Shown here in pieces: positions 16,884 to 25,374 of a stretch of 64,000 nt of DNA. Each line of letters starts with the position of its first letter. The first letter of the stretch is position 1. A program made the position numbers and the translations under genes. The stretch comes from CALBTQ01 sp036725605 (GTDB taxonomy: Bacteria; Lernaellota; Lernaellaia; Lernaellales; Lernaellaceae): the NCBI GenBank assembly GCA_036725605.1, contig DAIMDW010000014.1, positions 1-64,000 of the forward strand. The letters are read 5' to 3'. The notes beneath the pieces are model-generated. The model searched no databases. It worked only from the letters and a program-made list of their open reading frames with translations, and had not been told where the DNA came from.

Positions 16884-17906
16884 TTACTTCTCGCGGATTT
16901 CGTGCGGCGCTATCGTTTCGCCGGCCTTGACCTTCACCCCGCGTAACACCGCGTAGGGGCCAATGTTCGCGCCCGCGCCGATCGTGCAATCGGCGATTTG
17001 TGCGCCCGCGCCGATCGTGCAGTCCTTACCGACGCTCGTTGCGCCGCGCAGGGCCACGCCCGGTTCGAGCACCGTGTCGCGCCCGACCTTCACGCCCACG
17101 TCCAGATAGGTTGCGTGCGGATCGACCGCCGTGACGCCCTCGATCATCAAATGGAAGACGATCTCGCCGCGAATCATCTCGGCCGCCTCGGCCAGTTCCA
17201 CGCGCGAGTTGATGCCCAGCACCTCTTCGGATTCGTCCATGATGAACGCCCGCACGGCCTTGCCGCGCGCCCGCGCCAGCTTGATCACGTCGGTCAGGTA
17301 CAACTCGCCCTGCGCGTTGTCCTTGCCGATGCGCCCCAGCGCCCACCACAGCAGCTTGGCGTCCACCAGATAGATACCCGCGTTGATGATGTCGATTTGC
17401 CGCTGCACCGGCGTGGCGTCGCGCTCCTCGACGATCTCGTCCAGCAGCCCGCCCTCGCCGACCACGCAGCGCCCGTAGCCGGTCGGATCGGGCATGATCG
17501 TGGCCAGCACCGACATGTCCATACCGGTTTTGTTGTGCAGCCGGCGGAACTCGCGCAGCGTTTCGGCGCGCAGCAGCGGCACGTCGCCCGAGAGGATCAG
17601 CACGTCGCCGTCGTAGCCGCGCAGCGCGCGTTTGGCCTGCAACACCGCGTGCCCGGTGCCGTCCTGGGTTTTCTGCACCGCAAAATCGATCGCCGCCTTG
17701 GGAAACAGCGCCTGCACTTCGGCGCGCACCTGCTCGCCCTGGTGGCCGATCACCGTCACCAACCGCTGCGGCTGGAGGCTCAGGGCCGACGCGACGCTGT
17801 AATAGATCATCGGCCGCCCGCACAGCGGGTGACGCACCTTGGCCAGTTCCGATTTCATCCGCGTGCCTTTGCCCGCGGCCAACAAAACGACGGCGATCGG
17901 CTTCAT
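16884..17906 (-). CDS. GlmU-like nucleotidyltransferase with shortened beta-helix
   Basis: A 340-residue protein whose N-terminal 230 residues are a GlmU-type pyrophosphorylase domain: LLAAGKGTRMKSELAKV (nucleotide loop), QKTQDGTGHAV, LSGDVPLL and GYGRCVV. This domain makes UDP-GlcNAc from GlcNAc-1-P and UTP in GlmU. Only about five or six hexapeptide turns follow (for example KDCTIGAGAQIADCTIGAGANIG), and the chain stops about 115 residues before normal GlmU. The acetyl-CoA-dependent acetyltransferase site, including the catalytic His, should therefore be missing. The gene ends with an ordinary stop codon, so it looks like a natural short form. It follows the carboxyltransferase gene after 18 bases. 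Confidence 0.82.
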   Translation of the reverse strand: MKPIAVVLLAAGKGTRMKSELAKVRHPLCGRPMIYYSVASALSLQPQRLVTVIGHQGEQVRAEVQALFPKAAIDFAVQKTQDGTGHAVLQAKRALRGYDGDVLILSGDVPLLRAETLREFRRLHNKTGMDMSVLATIMPDPTGYGRCVVGEGGLLDEIVEERDATPVQRQIDIINAGIYLVDAKLLWWALGRIGKDNAQGELYLTDVIKLARARGKAVRAFIMDESEEVLGINSRVELAEAAEMIRGEIVFHLMIEGVTAVDPHATYLDVGVKVGRDTVLEPGVALRGATSVGKDCTIGAGAQIADCTIGAGANIGPYAVLRGVKVKAGETIAPHEIREK

Positions 17907-17924
17907 GATGTTCTCCCCCTCTTT

Positions 17925-19475
17925 TTACAAAGGAATGTTGCCGTGCTTTTTCGGCGGCAGCGTGTCGCGCTTGTTGCGCAGCATGGCCAGCGCCTCGATC
18001 AGTTTGCGGCGCGTTTCGCGCGGGAAGATGACCTCGTCGATGTACCCGCGTCCCGCCGCGGCGTACGGATTGCTGAACTTCTCGCGGTATTCCTCGACCA
18101 GCCGTTCGCGCTCGGCGTTGGGATCTTCCGCCGCTTTGATCTGCTTGCGGAACACCACGTTCACCGCGCCGGCCGCGCCCATCACCGCGATCTCGCCGTC
18201 CGGGTAGGCGTAGTTGATGTCGCTGCGCAGATGCTTGGAGCCCATCACCAAGTACGCGCCGCCGTAAGACTTGCGCAGCACGACGGTGATCTTGGGCACT
18301 GTGGCTTCGGCGTAGGCGTAGATCATCTTCGCCCCGTGCTTGATGATGCCGCCGTGTTCCTGGTCCACGCCCGGCAAAAAGCCCGGCACGTCGCACAGCG
18401 TGATGATCGGAATGTTGAACGAGTCGCAAAAACGCACGTGCCGCGAACCCTTGAGGCTCGCGTCGATGTCCAGGCAGCCGGCCTTGACCATCGCGTTATT
18501 CGCGACGATGCCCACCGCCTTGCCGCCCAGCGTGGCGTAGCCGACCACGAGGTTCTGGGCGTAATGCGCATGCGCTTCCATGAAGCTGCCGCGATCCATC
18601 ACGCGCTCGATCACCTCGTGCACGTCATAGGGCTGGTTCGGATTTTCCGGAATCAGCGTATCCAGTTCCGGTGCTTCGCGTCCGGCCGGATCGTCGACCT
18701 GATAGGCCGGCGAATCGTCCATGTTGTTGGCCGGGAAGTACGACAGCAGCCGCCGCACCGCCTGCAGGCAGGTCGCCTCGTCGGGCATCGCGAAGTGCGC
18801 TACGCCGCTGGTGACCGCGTGCGCGCCCGCGCCGCCCAGGTCTTCCATGCTCACCTTCTCGCCGGTGACCGACTCGATCACGCCCGGGCCGGTGATGAAC
18901 ATGTGGCTGGTTTTGTCGACCATGAAGATGTAATCGGTGATCGCCGGGCTATACACCGCGCCGCCGGCGCAGGGACCCAGGATCACGCTGATCTGGGGCA
19001 CGACGCCCGAGGCCAGCGTGTTCCTTAAAAAGATGTCGCCGTAACCGGCCAGACTGTCCACGCCTTCCTGCACGCGCGCACCGCCCGAATCGTTCAGCCC
19101 GACGCAGGGCGCGCCGTTTTTCATCGCCAGGTCCATCACCTTGCAGATCTTCTCGGCCACGACCTTCGACAGGCTGCCGCCGAACACGGTGAAGTCCTGC
19201 GCGTAGGCGAAGACGGTCCGCTGGTCGACCATGCCGTAGCCGATCACCACCGCGTCGCCGGGAATGACGCTCTTTTCCATCTCGAAATCGGTGCACCGAT
19301 GGGTGACGAAACGGTCGATTTCGCGAAAGCTGCCCGGATCGAACAGCTTCTCCAGTCGCTCGCGGGCCGTCATCTTGCCCGCTTCGTGCTGCGCATCGAT
19401 CCGCTTCTGCCCGCCACCGAGTTTGGCTTGTGTATTCATCCGCTCGAGTTTGTCGATTGCCTTCCTCGTTTCCAT
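17925..19475 (-). CDS. pccB: Acyl-CoA carboxylase beta subunit (propionyl-CoA carboxylase type)
   Basis: Biotin-dependent carboxyltransferase subunit of 516 residues, covering the full PccB/MmdA length with two crotonase-like halves. The N-half has MTARERLEKLFDPGSF, LNDSGGARVQEG and GPCAGGAVYSPA; the C-half has FLPGVDQEHGGIIKHGAK and the acyl-CoA-binding KSYGGAYLVMGSK. It moves carboxyl groups between carboxybiotin and propionyl-CoA or a related acyl-CoA. Start taken at ATG 19475 (GAGG five bases upstream); a GTG directly before it is possible. No biotin carboxylase, biotin carrier or decarboxylase membrane subunit is in the window, so carboxylase and methylmalonyl-CoA decarboxylase roles cannot be separated. 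Confidence 0.85.
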   Translation of the reverse strand: METRKAIDKLERMNTQAKLGGGQKRIDAQHEAGKMTARERLEKLFDPGSFREIDRFVTHRCTDFEMEKSVIPGDAVVIGYGMVDQRTVFAYAQDFTVFGGSLSKVVAEKICKVMDLAMKNGAPCVGLNDSGGARVQEGVDSLAGYGDIFLRNTLASGVVPQISVILGPCAGGAVYSPAITDYIFMVDKTSHMFITGPGVIESVTGEKVSMEDLGGAGAHAVTSGVAHFAMPDEATCLQAVRRLLSYFPANNMDDSPAYQVDDPAGREAPELDTLIPENPNQPYDVHEVIERVMDRGSFMEAHAHYAQNLVVGYATLGGKAVGIVANNAMVKAGCLDIDASLKGSRHVRFCDSFNIPIITLCDVPGFLPGVDQEHGGIIKHGAKMIYAYAEATVPKITVVLRKSYGGAYLVMGSKHLRSDINYAYPDGEIAVMGAAGAVNVVFRKQIKAAEDPNAERERLVEEYREKFSNPYAAAGRGYIDEVIFPRETRRKLIEALAMLRNKRDTLPPKKHGNIPL

Positions 19476-19579
19476 CACTGCCTCGCAAAATGTTGGATTG
19501 GAACGGGGCTCAGTCTAGCACAATTATTAGCCGCGAAAAGGCCGGTTTTCCGCCGTTTCCCCACGGACGAAAAGGGGGG

Positions 19580-19608
19580 TTGAACCGCACATTTAGGCGG
19601 ATTAGACT
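19580..19608 (+). promoter_or_regulatory. Candidate promoter of the lysine-degradation cluster
   Basis: TTGAAC (19580-19585) and TAGACT (19603-19608) are spaced by 17 bases and lie 80 bases before the kce start. Each matches four of six consensus positions. It is the best plus-strand candidate in the 210-base gap before the cluster. Confidence 0.45.
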
Positions 19609-19688
19609 CGCCACGACTTCGCGATTCGACACGGTACGGAAAGGACGAAAACAGGCCGGTCGCAGAGAAAATCAACAAGGGAGAAATC

Positions 19689-20504
19689 ATGGCCAAGCTG
19701 TTCATCACCTGCGCCGTGACCGGCGCCGAAACCACCCGCGAACAATGCCCCGGTCTGCCGATCACGCCGGCCGAGATCGCCGCGGAAGCCAAGCGCGCCT
19801 ACGATGCCGGCGCGTCGATCCTGCACCTGCACGTGCGCCGCGACGACGGCACGCCCACGCAGGACAAGGCCGTGTTCGCCGAGGCCATCGAACGCATCGC
19901 CGACGCCTGCCCGATTCTGGTCGAAACGACCACCGGCGGCGCGGTCGGCATGAGCGACGAGGAGCGCCTGCAACCGATCTCCCTCTCGCCCGCGCTGGCC
20001 AGCCTCGATTGCGGGTCGGTCAATTTCGGCGACGAGATTCTGCCCAACAGCCTGCCGCAGATGCGCCTGTACGCCCAGCGCATGCGCGACGCCGGCACCA
20101 AGCCGACGCTCGAATGCTTCGACCTGGGCCACGTGCACAACGCGAAGCTGATCATCAAGGAAGGGTTGCTCACGCCGCCCTATCATTTCAGTTTCGTCAT
20201 GGGCGTGCCCGGCGGCGTGCCGGCCGACATCAAATCGCTGCTGGCGATGATCGACGCCCTGCCCCCCGACAGCCTGTGGTCGGGCATCGGCGTGGGCGGG
20301 CGCGGCAGCGCTTTCATGCAGCCGGCGACGGTGCTGCTCGGCGGCAATCCGCGCGTCGGCTTCGAGGACAACATCTACCTGCGCAAGGGCGTCAAGGCCG
20401 ACAGCAACGCGCAGTTTGTGGAACAGGTGGCGCGCCTCATCGAGGCGATGGGCCACGAGGTGGCGAGTGTTGAGGACACAAAAAATAGTATGCATCTAGT
20501 ATGA
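19689..20504 (+). CDS. kce: 3-keto-5-aminohexanoate cleavage enzyme (BKACE family)
   Basis: Beta-keto acid cleavage enzyme of 271 residues, a Zn-dependent TIM barrel. In lysine fermentation Kce converts 5-amino-3-oxohexanoate plus acetyl-CoA into 3-aminobutyryl-CoA and acetoacetate. It starts KLFITCAVTGAETT, carries the metal-ligand motif LHLHVRRDDG, ETTTGG and the C-terminal GFEDNIYL with the conserved catalytic-site Glu. The BKACE family has many substrates, but location directly before kdd and kamA makes the lysine intermediate the obvious one. GGGAG precedes ATG 19689. It is the first gene of a tightly packed plus-strand cluster. Confidence 0.92.
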   Translation: MAKLFITCAVTGAETTREQCPGLPITPAEIAAEAKRAYDAGASILHLHVRRDDGTPTQDKAVFAEAIERIADACPILVETTTGGAVGMSDEERLQPISLSPALASLDCGSVNFGDEILPNSLPQMRLYAQRMRDAGTKPTLECFDLGHVHNAKLIIKEGLLTPPYHFSFVMGVPGGVPADIKSLLAMIDALPPDSLWSGIGVGGRGSAFMQPATVLLGGNPRVGFEDNIYLRKGVKADSNAQFVEQVARLIEAMGHEVASVEDTKNSMHLV

Positions 20505-20515
20505 GGAGGTATGTC

Positions 20516-21562
20516 ATGCAAAAACAAGGAAATCGCTACGGAACGCACCGGGTCGTCGAACCTCAGGGCGTGCTTCCTCAGCCGGCGCTGCGGCTGAACA
20601 ACGACATGAGCGAAATTTACGACAACGAAATCCTCTGCGACGTGATCACGCTCAACGTCGATTCGGCCAGCTTCAAAGCGATCCTCGACCGGGCGGAAGG
20701 CAAGGACGAAAAGATCAAGGAGATCATGCTCGACATCGTCGGCCAGTTCGGCAAGCACAAGAATCCGTGGACCGGCTCGGGCGGCATGTTCATCGGCAAG
20801 GTGAACAAAATCGGCGACGCGCTCCAAGGCAAGATCGACCTGAAGGAAGGCGACAAGATCGCCAGCCTGGTCAGCCTGAGCCTGACGCCGCTGCGCATCG
20901 ACGAGATCCTGGCCATTCGCCAGGAAAACGACCAGGTCGACATCAAGGGTCAGGCGATCCTCTTCGAGAGCGCCATCTGGGCCAAGCTGCCCGCCGACAT
21001 GGACGAAAAACTCGCCCTCGCCGTGCTGGACGTGGCCGGCGCGCCGGCGCAGGTCGCCAAGCTGGTCAAGCCGGGCGACACCGTGCTGGTCATCGGGGCC
21101 AACGGCAAGAGCGGCATGCTGTGCTGCTACGAGGCGAAAAAACGCGCGGGCATCACCGGCAAGGTGATCGGCACGATCCGCCGCGAGGACGCGCGCGCCC
21201 TGGTGGAAAAATCCGGCTTCGTGGACGAGGTCATCAACGCCGCCGGCGACGATGCGCTGGGCATGCTCGCCGCGGTGGAAAAGGCGACCGACGGCCGACT
21301 GGCCGACGTGGTCATCAACTGCGTCAGCCGCGAGAACTGCGAAATGGGCTCGATCCTGCCCTGCAAGGACGGCGGGCTGGTTTACTTCTTCTCGATGGCC
21401 ACCAGCTTCACCAAAGCGGCGCTGGGCGCGGAAGGCGTCGGCAAAGACGTGACGATGATCATCGGCAACGGTTACACCAAACACCACGCCGCGATCACGC
21501 TCAACCTGATGCGCGAGTCGGAATACCTGCGCAAGCATTACACCGAACGCTACGTAAAATAA
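20516..21562 (+). CDS. kdd: 3,5-diaminohexanoate dehydrogenase
   Basis: NAD(P)-dependent dehydrogenase of 348 residues that oxidatively deaminates L-erythro-3,5-diaminohexanoate to 5-amino-3-oxohexanoate. The start MQKQGNRYGTHRVVEPQG, the LPQPALRLNNDM segment and the dinucleotide site TVLVIGANGKSGMLC are typical of Kdd. ATG 20516 is preceded by AGGAGGT at five bases, while an upstream in-frame ATG at 20501 overlaps the kce stop and has no such site. It lies 11 bases after kce and 10 bases before kamA. Pathway context and length agree with characterised Kdd enzymes. Confidence 0.93.
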   Translation: MQKQGNRYGTHRVVEPQGVLPQPALRLNNDMSEIYDNEILCDVITLNVDSASFKAILDRAEGKDEKIKEIMLDIVGQFGKHKNPWTGSGGMFIGKVNKIGDALQGKIDLKEGDKIASLVSLSLTPLRIDEILAIRQENDQVDIKGQAILFESAIWAKLPADMDEKLALAVLDVAGAPAQVAKLVKPGDTVLVIGANGKSGMLCCYEAKKRAGITGKVIGTIRREDARALVEKSGFVDEVINAAGDDALGMLAAVEKATDGRLADVVINCVSRENCEMGSILPCKDGGLVYFFSMATSFTKAALGAEGVGKDVTMIIGNGYTKHHAAITLNLMRESEYLRKHYTERYVK

Positions 21563-21572
21563 AGGATTGGAT

Positions 21573-22820
21573 ATGCCGAAAACCAAGCCCCTGAAAGCAT
21601 TTGCCGACGTGGCGCCCCAGGATTGGACCGACTGGAAATGGCAGATCCGCAACCGGATCACCACCGTCGCCAAACTGCGCGAGGTGTTCCCCGCGATCGG
21701 CGACGAGGAAGCGGCCGCCGTCGGGCGCGTGCTCGGCCGGTTCCGCATGGCCATCACGCCCTACTACGCTTCGTTGATCGACATCGCCAATCCGCGTTGC
21801 CCGGTGCGCCAGCAGGCGATTCCCTCCGGCGCGGAATTGTACGAGGCGGTCGGCGACATGGCCGATCCGCTGGAAGAGGATCGCGACCGTATCGCCCCGG
21901 GGCTGACCCACCGCTATCCGGATCGCGTGCTGATGCTGCTGACCGACGTGTGCAACATGTACTGCCGGCATTGCACGCGCCGGCGGCTGGTCGGCGAACG
22001 CGACGCGGCGTACAACGACGAAATCATCGACGCGCAGATCGAAGCGATCAGGCGACGGCCGCAGGTGCGCGACATCGTCATCAGCGGCGGCGATCCGCTG
22101 ACCATGGGCGACCGCAAGCTGGAGTCGATCCTCAGACGCCTGCGCGCCATCGAGCACATCCAGATTCTGCGCATCGGCACGCGCAGCCCGGTGGTCAATC
22201 CGTTCCGCATCACGCCGGAGTTGGTCAAGATGCTGGCCAAGTATCATCCGCTGTACGTGAACACGCACTTCAATCATTACAAGGAACTCACGCCCGAGGC
22301 CGTCGCCGCGTGCGAGCGGCTGGCCAACGGAGGCATTCCGCTGGGCAACCAGTCGGTGTTGCTGCGCAACGTCAACGACTGCCCGCACATCATGAAGAAG
22401 TTGATGCACGGCCTGCTCATGGCCCGCGTGCGCCCGTACTACATTTATCAGTGCGATCTGTCGCAGGGCATCAGCCATTTCCGCACCAGCGTCGGCAAGG
22501 GCATCGAAATCATCGAAAGCCTGCGCGGCCATACCTCGGGCCTGGCCGTGCCGACCTTCGTGGTCGATTGCCCGGCCGGCGGCGGCAAGGTGCCGTTGAT
22601 GCCCAATTACACGATCAGCCGCAGCGACGACAAAATCGTGCTGCGCAACTACGAAGGCGCGATCACCGTGTACAAGGAACCGCACAGCTTCGAGTCGGTC
22701 TGCGGACACGATCCGGCCTGCGCCGAAGCGCGCTACCAGGACGTCGACGGACCGGCCAAGCTGTTACGCTGCACGCACGTGGCCATCGAGCCGAAGTTTC
22801 GAAAGTTGAAGAAACATTGA
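21573..22820 (+). CDS. kamA: L-lysine 2,3-aminomutase
   Basis: Radical SAM, PLP-dependent mutase of 415 residues that converts L-lysine to L-beta-lysine, the first step of the pathway. The cluster motif CNMYCRHC binds the [4Fe-4S] cluster. PTFVVDCPAGGGKVPLMPNY contains the PLP-binding lysine, and YYIYQCDLS carries a Cys at the position of a zinc ligand in clostridial enzymes. Full C-terminal length distinguishes it from short EpmB-type proteins. AAAGGA precedes ATG 21573. The stop overlaps the start of the P-loop gene, and kamD and kamE follow, so a catabolic rather than osmolyte role is favoured. Confidence 0.96.
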   Translation: MPKTKPLKAFADVAPQDWTDWKWQIRNRITTVAKLREVFPAIGDEEAAAVGRVLGRFRMAITPYYASLIDIANPRCPVRQQAIPSGAELYEAVGDMADPLEEDRDRIAPGLTHRYPDRVLMLLTDVCNMYCRHCTRRRLVGERDAAYNDEIIDAQIEAIRRRPQVRDIVISGGDPLTMGDRKLESILRRLRAIEHIQILRIGTRSPVVNPFRITPELVKMLAKYHPLYVNTHFNHYKELTPEAVAACERLANGGIPLGNQSVLLRNVNDCPHIMKKLMHGLLMARVRPYYIYQCDLSQGISHFRTSVGKGIEIIESLRGHTSGLAVPTFVVDCPAGGGKVPLMPNYTISRSDDKIVLRNYEGAITVYKEPHSFESVCGHDPACAEARYQDVDGPAKLLRCTHVAIEPKFRKLKKH

Positions 22821-23788
22821 TCGTTTTGCGGACCATCGCCGGCGAAAGCGGACCGCTGTTTATCGTCGGCTCCTGCAAGAACGCGGGCAAAACGACGCTG
22901 CTCAATTTCCTCAATCGCGAATTGAGCGAACGTCTGTCCGTGCCGCCGGCGCTGGCGACCATCGGTCGCGACGGCGAGGCCGAGGATATTATCTGGCGGC
23001 ATCCGAAACCGCCGGTGACGCTGCGGCCGGGCAATTTGTTCGTCACCACCGACGGCGAATGCGCCCGCCTGGGCGACGGGGCGCAGCGGCTCGAACGGTT
23101 GCCCTTTCGCACGATGCTCGGCACGGTGGTCGTCGGCCGGGCGCTACGCGACGGCAACGTGGAGATCATCGGGCCCGACACCAACGCCGAACTGTGGACG
23201 GCGCTGGAGCGCTTGAAAATACTCGGCGCGACGCACATGCTGGTCGACGGGGCCTACGAGCGTCGCACGCAGGTCGCCGCGCACGACGGCGCACGGTTGG
23301 CGTTGGTCGTTTCGGCCGACGTCGCGCCCGAGCCGGAAGGCGCCGCCGCCTGGCTGGCCCACCAGGTGGAGCTGTACGCCCTGCCCGCCGCGCCGCCGGA
23401 GTTGTCGCCGGACGACGATTTGCCCCTCGGCCTGCACTGGCGCGTCGGCGATCGTTGGCGGGCCGAGCCGCGCGACGCGACGGCCGCCTGTTGCGTCGGG
23501 CCGTTGACCGACGAGATGGTTGAAACGCATCTGGACGAACTGCGCGCCGTGCCCCTGATCGTCGAGGACGCCACGAAGGTCTTCGTCGACCGCCCGGCCT
23601 GGCGCAAACTGCGGCGCAAGTCGCCCGGCGTGTTCGTGCGGCGCACCTTGCGCTTGCTGCTGGTCGCCGCCAATCCGCACGGGCTGCTGCGGCAATGGGA
23701 GCCGCAATCCTTTTTCGCGCAATTGCTCGCGGCCGCGCCCCACTTGCCGTTGCTGGATGTGGTCGCCGGCCTGCGGCACGAACCGTAA
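22817..23788 (+). CDS. P-loop protein of the lysine cluster, candidate KamB-like reactivase component
   Basis: A 323-residue protein inside the lysine cluster. The N-terminus has the Walker A motif GSCKNAGKT (18-26), then LNFLNRELSER and ATIGRDGEAED. The C-terminal half is basic and Leu-rich, ending LLLVAANPHGLLRQWEPQSFF. Fermentation clusters elsewhere encode KamB and KamC, proposed to reactivate the B12 enzyme KamDE; the GxxKNAGKT motif and position suggest KamB, but similarity cannot be confirmed without alignment. No MutS-like KamC gene is adjacent. The start is TTG 22817, overlapping the kamA stop as TTGA; TTG 22826 is an alternative and there is no suitable ATG. Confidence 0.6.
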   Translation: MIVLRTIAGESGPLFIVGSCKNAGKTTLLNFLNRELSERLSVPPALATIGRDGEAEDIIWRHPKPPVTLRPGNLFVTTDGECARLGDGAQRLERLPFRTMLGTVVVGRALRDGNVEIIGPDTNAELWTALERLKILGATHMLVDGAYERRTQVAAHDGARLALVVSADVAPEPEGAAAWLAHQVELYALPAAPPELSPDDDLPLGLHWRVGDRWRAEPRDATAACCVGPLTDEMVETHLDELRAVPLIVEDATKVFVDRPAWRKLRRKSPGVFVRRTLRLLLVAANPHGLLRQWEPQSFFAQLLAAAPHLPLLDVVAGLRHEP

Positions 23789-23820
23789 CGCATACGTTTT
23801 TTCATCGACGAGGTGCAACA

Positions 23821-25374
23821 ATGCGTCTGGGACTGGACACCGGGAAAATCGCCCACGCGCGCGAATTGGCCCGCGCGGTCACCAAGCCGGTCTTGGAACT
23901 GATTTTCGCGCACACCACCGACAGCGTCGAACGCGCCACCCTGCGCCTGATGGGCCTGGAAGGCGCGGACGTCGACGGCGTGCCTTACGCCAACGTGCTG
24001 GTCAAGCATCTGCGCTCGCGCCTGGACGAGGGCCTGGCCCCGTTGGTCGCGCAGGCGGCGCAGGAACGCGGTCTGTCGCTCAACGAACTGGCCAAGGCGG
24101 TGAGCGAGGAAAAAATCAATCTGCGCGCCTATCGCCCCGCCGATCCGGTCGCCGCGAACGATCAGGCGGAACGGCTGATCCGCTCACGCCTGGCGCGCGT
24201 GGACGACATGCTGCAAACGCGCGAGCGTTACCTGGCCGAATTCGGTAAAAATCAGCCTCCGTGGCTGTATGTGATCGTCGCGACCGGCAACATCCACGAA
24301 GACGCCGTGCAGGCGAAAATGGCCGTGCGCCAGGGTGCGACGGTGATCGCGGTCATCCGTTCGACCGCGCAGAGCCTGCTGGATTTCGTGCCCGAGGGCA
24401 TCACCACCGAGGGCTTCGGCGGCACCTACGCGACGCAGGCGAATTTCCGTTACATGCGCGACGCGCTCGACGACGTGGGGCGCGAGGTGCGCCGCTACGT
24501 GTATCTGGTCAACTACGCGTCGGGCCTGTGCATGCCGGAGATCGCGGCGATGGGTGCGCTCGAAGGCCTGGACATGATGCTCAACGATTCGATGTACGGC
24601 ATCCTGTTCCGCGACATCAATCCGCTGCGCACCTTCGTCGACCAGCACCTGAGCCGCATGATCAGCGCTTACGGCGAAATCATCATCAACACCGGCGAGG
24701 ACAACTACCTGACCACCGCCGACGCCGTCGAGGCCGCGCACACCGTGCTGGCCAGCGACCTGCTCAACGAACGCTTCGCCTACGAGGCCGGGCTGCCCGC
24801 GCATCTGATGGGCCTGGGCCACGCCTTCGAGGTCAAGCCCGAACTGCCCGACAGCTATCTGTACGAACTGGCGCAGGCGTTGTTGATCCGCGAGGTGTTC
24901 CCCGAGCATCCGATCAAGTACATGCCGCCGACCAAGCACATGACCGGCGACATCTTCCGCGGCTACGCGATGAACACGATGTTCAACTTCACCGGCGTGC
25001 TCACCGGCCAGGGCATCCAGTTGCTGGGGATGCTCACCGAGGCGATGCACACGCCGTACCTGATGGATCGCGCCCTGGCGATCAAGAACGCCAACATGAT
25101 TTTCAACAGCGCGCGCGGCCTGAGCGACTGCCTGGAGATCAAGCCCGGTTCGTGGCTGGTGCAACGCGCCGACGCGGTGCTGGACAAGGCGATCGCCATG
25201 CTCGCCACGATCGCCGACATCGGCCTGTTCAAGGCCATCGAACAGGGCATGTTCGCAGACATCAAACGCGCGCCCGACGGCGGCAAGGGCGGCGACGGCG
25301 TCGTCAAGAAAGCGGCGGCGTACCGCAATCCGCTGCCGGCCATCCTGGGGGAGAAGATCCATGGACGCCACTAA
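23821..25374 (+). CDS. kamD: Lysine 5,6-aminomutase alpha subunit
   Basis: Large subunit, 517 residues, of the adenosylcobalamin- and PLP-dependent mutase that moves the 6-amino group of beta-lysine to carbon 5. The TIM-barrel core is recognisable by WLYVIVATGNIHEDAVQAK, VIAVIRSTAQSLLDFVPEG, GTYATQANFRYMR and IKYMPPTKHMTGDIF. ATG 23821 has GAGGTG upstream, and its length equals that of characterised KamD proteins. Its last 14 bases overlap kamE, which encodes the cobalamin-binding partner, so both are translated together. It acts in the cytoplasm as a KamD2E2-type complex. Confidence 0.95.
   Translation: MRLGLDTGKIAHARELARAVTKPVLELIFAHTTDSVERATLRLMGLEGADVDGVPYANVLVKHLRSRLDEGLAPLVAQAAQERGLSLNELAKAVSEEKINLRAYRPADPVAANDQAERLIRSRLARVDDMLQTRERYLAEFGKNQPPWLYVIVATGNIHEDAVQAKMAVRQGATVIAVIRSTAQSLLDFVPEGITTEGFGGTYATQANFRYMRDALDDVGREVRRYVYLVNYASGLCMPEIAAMGALEGLDMMLNDSMYGILFRDINPLRTFVDQHLSRMISAYGEIIINTGEDNYLTTADAVEAAHTVLASDLLNERFAYEAGLPAHLMGLGHAFEVKPELPDSYLYELAQALLIREVFPEHPIKYMPPTKHMTGDIFRGYAMNTMFNFTGVLTGQGIQLLGMLTEAMHTPYLMDRALAIKNANMIFNSARGLSDCLEIKPGSWLVQRADAVLDKAIAMLATIADIGLFKAIEQGMFADIKRAPDGGKGGDGVVKKAAAYRNPLPAILGEKIHGRH

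Noticed and set aside
16998..19028. A 676-codon open frame on the plus strand opposite glmU and pccB
   Set aside because: Antisense shadow of two well-supported genes, with biased Arg/His composition and no motif.
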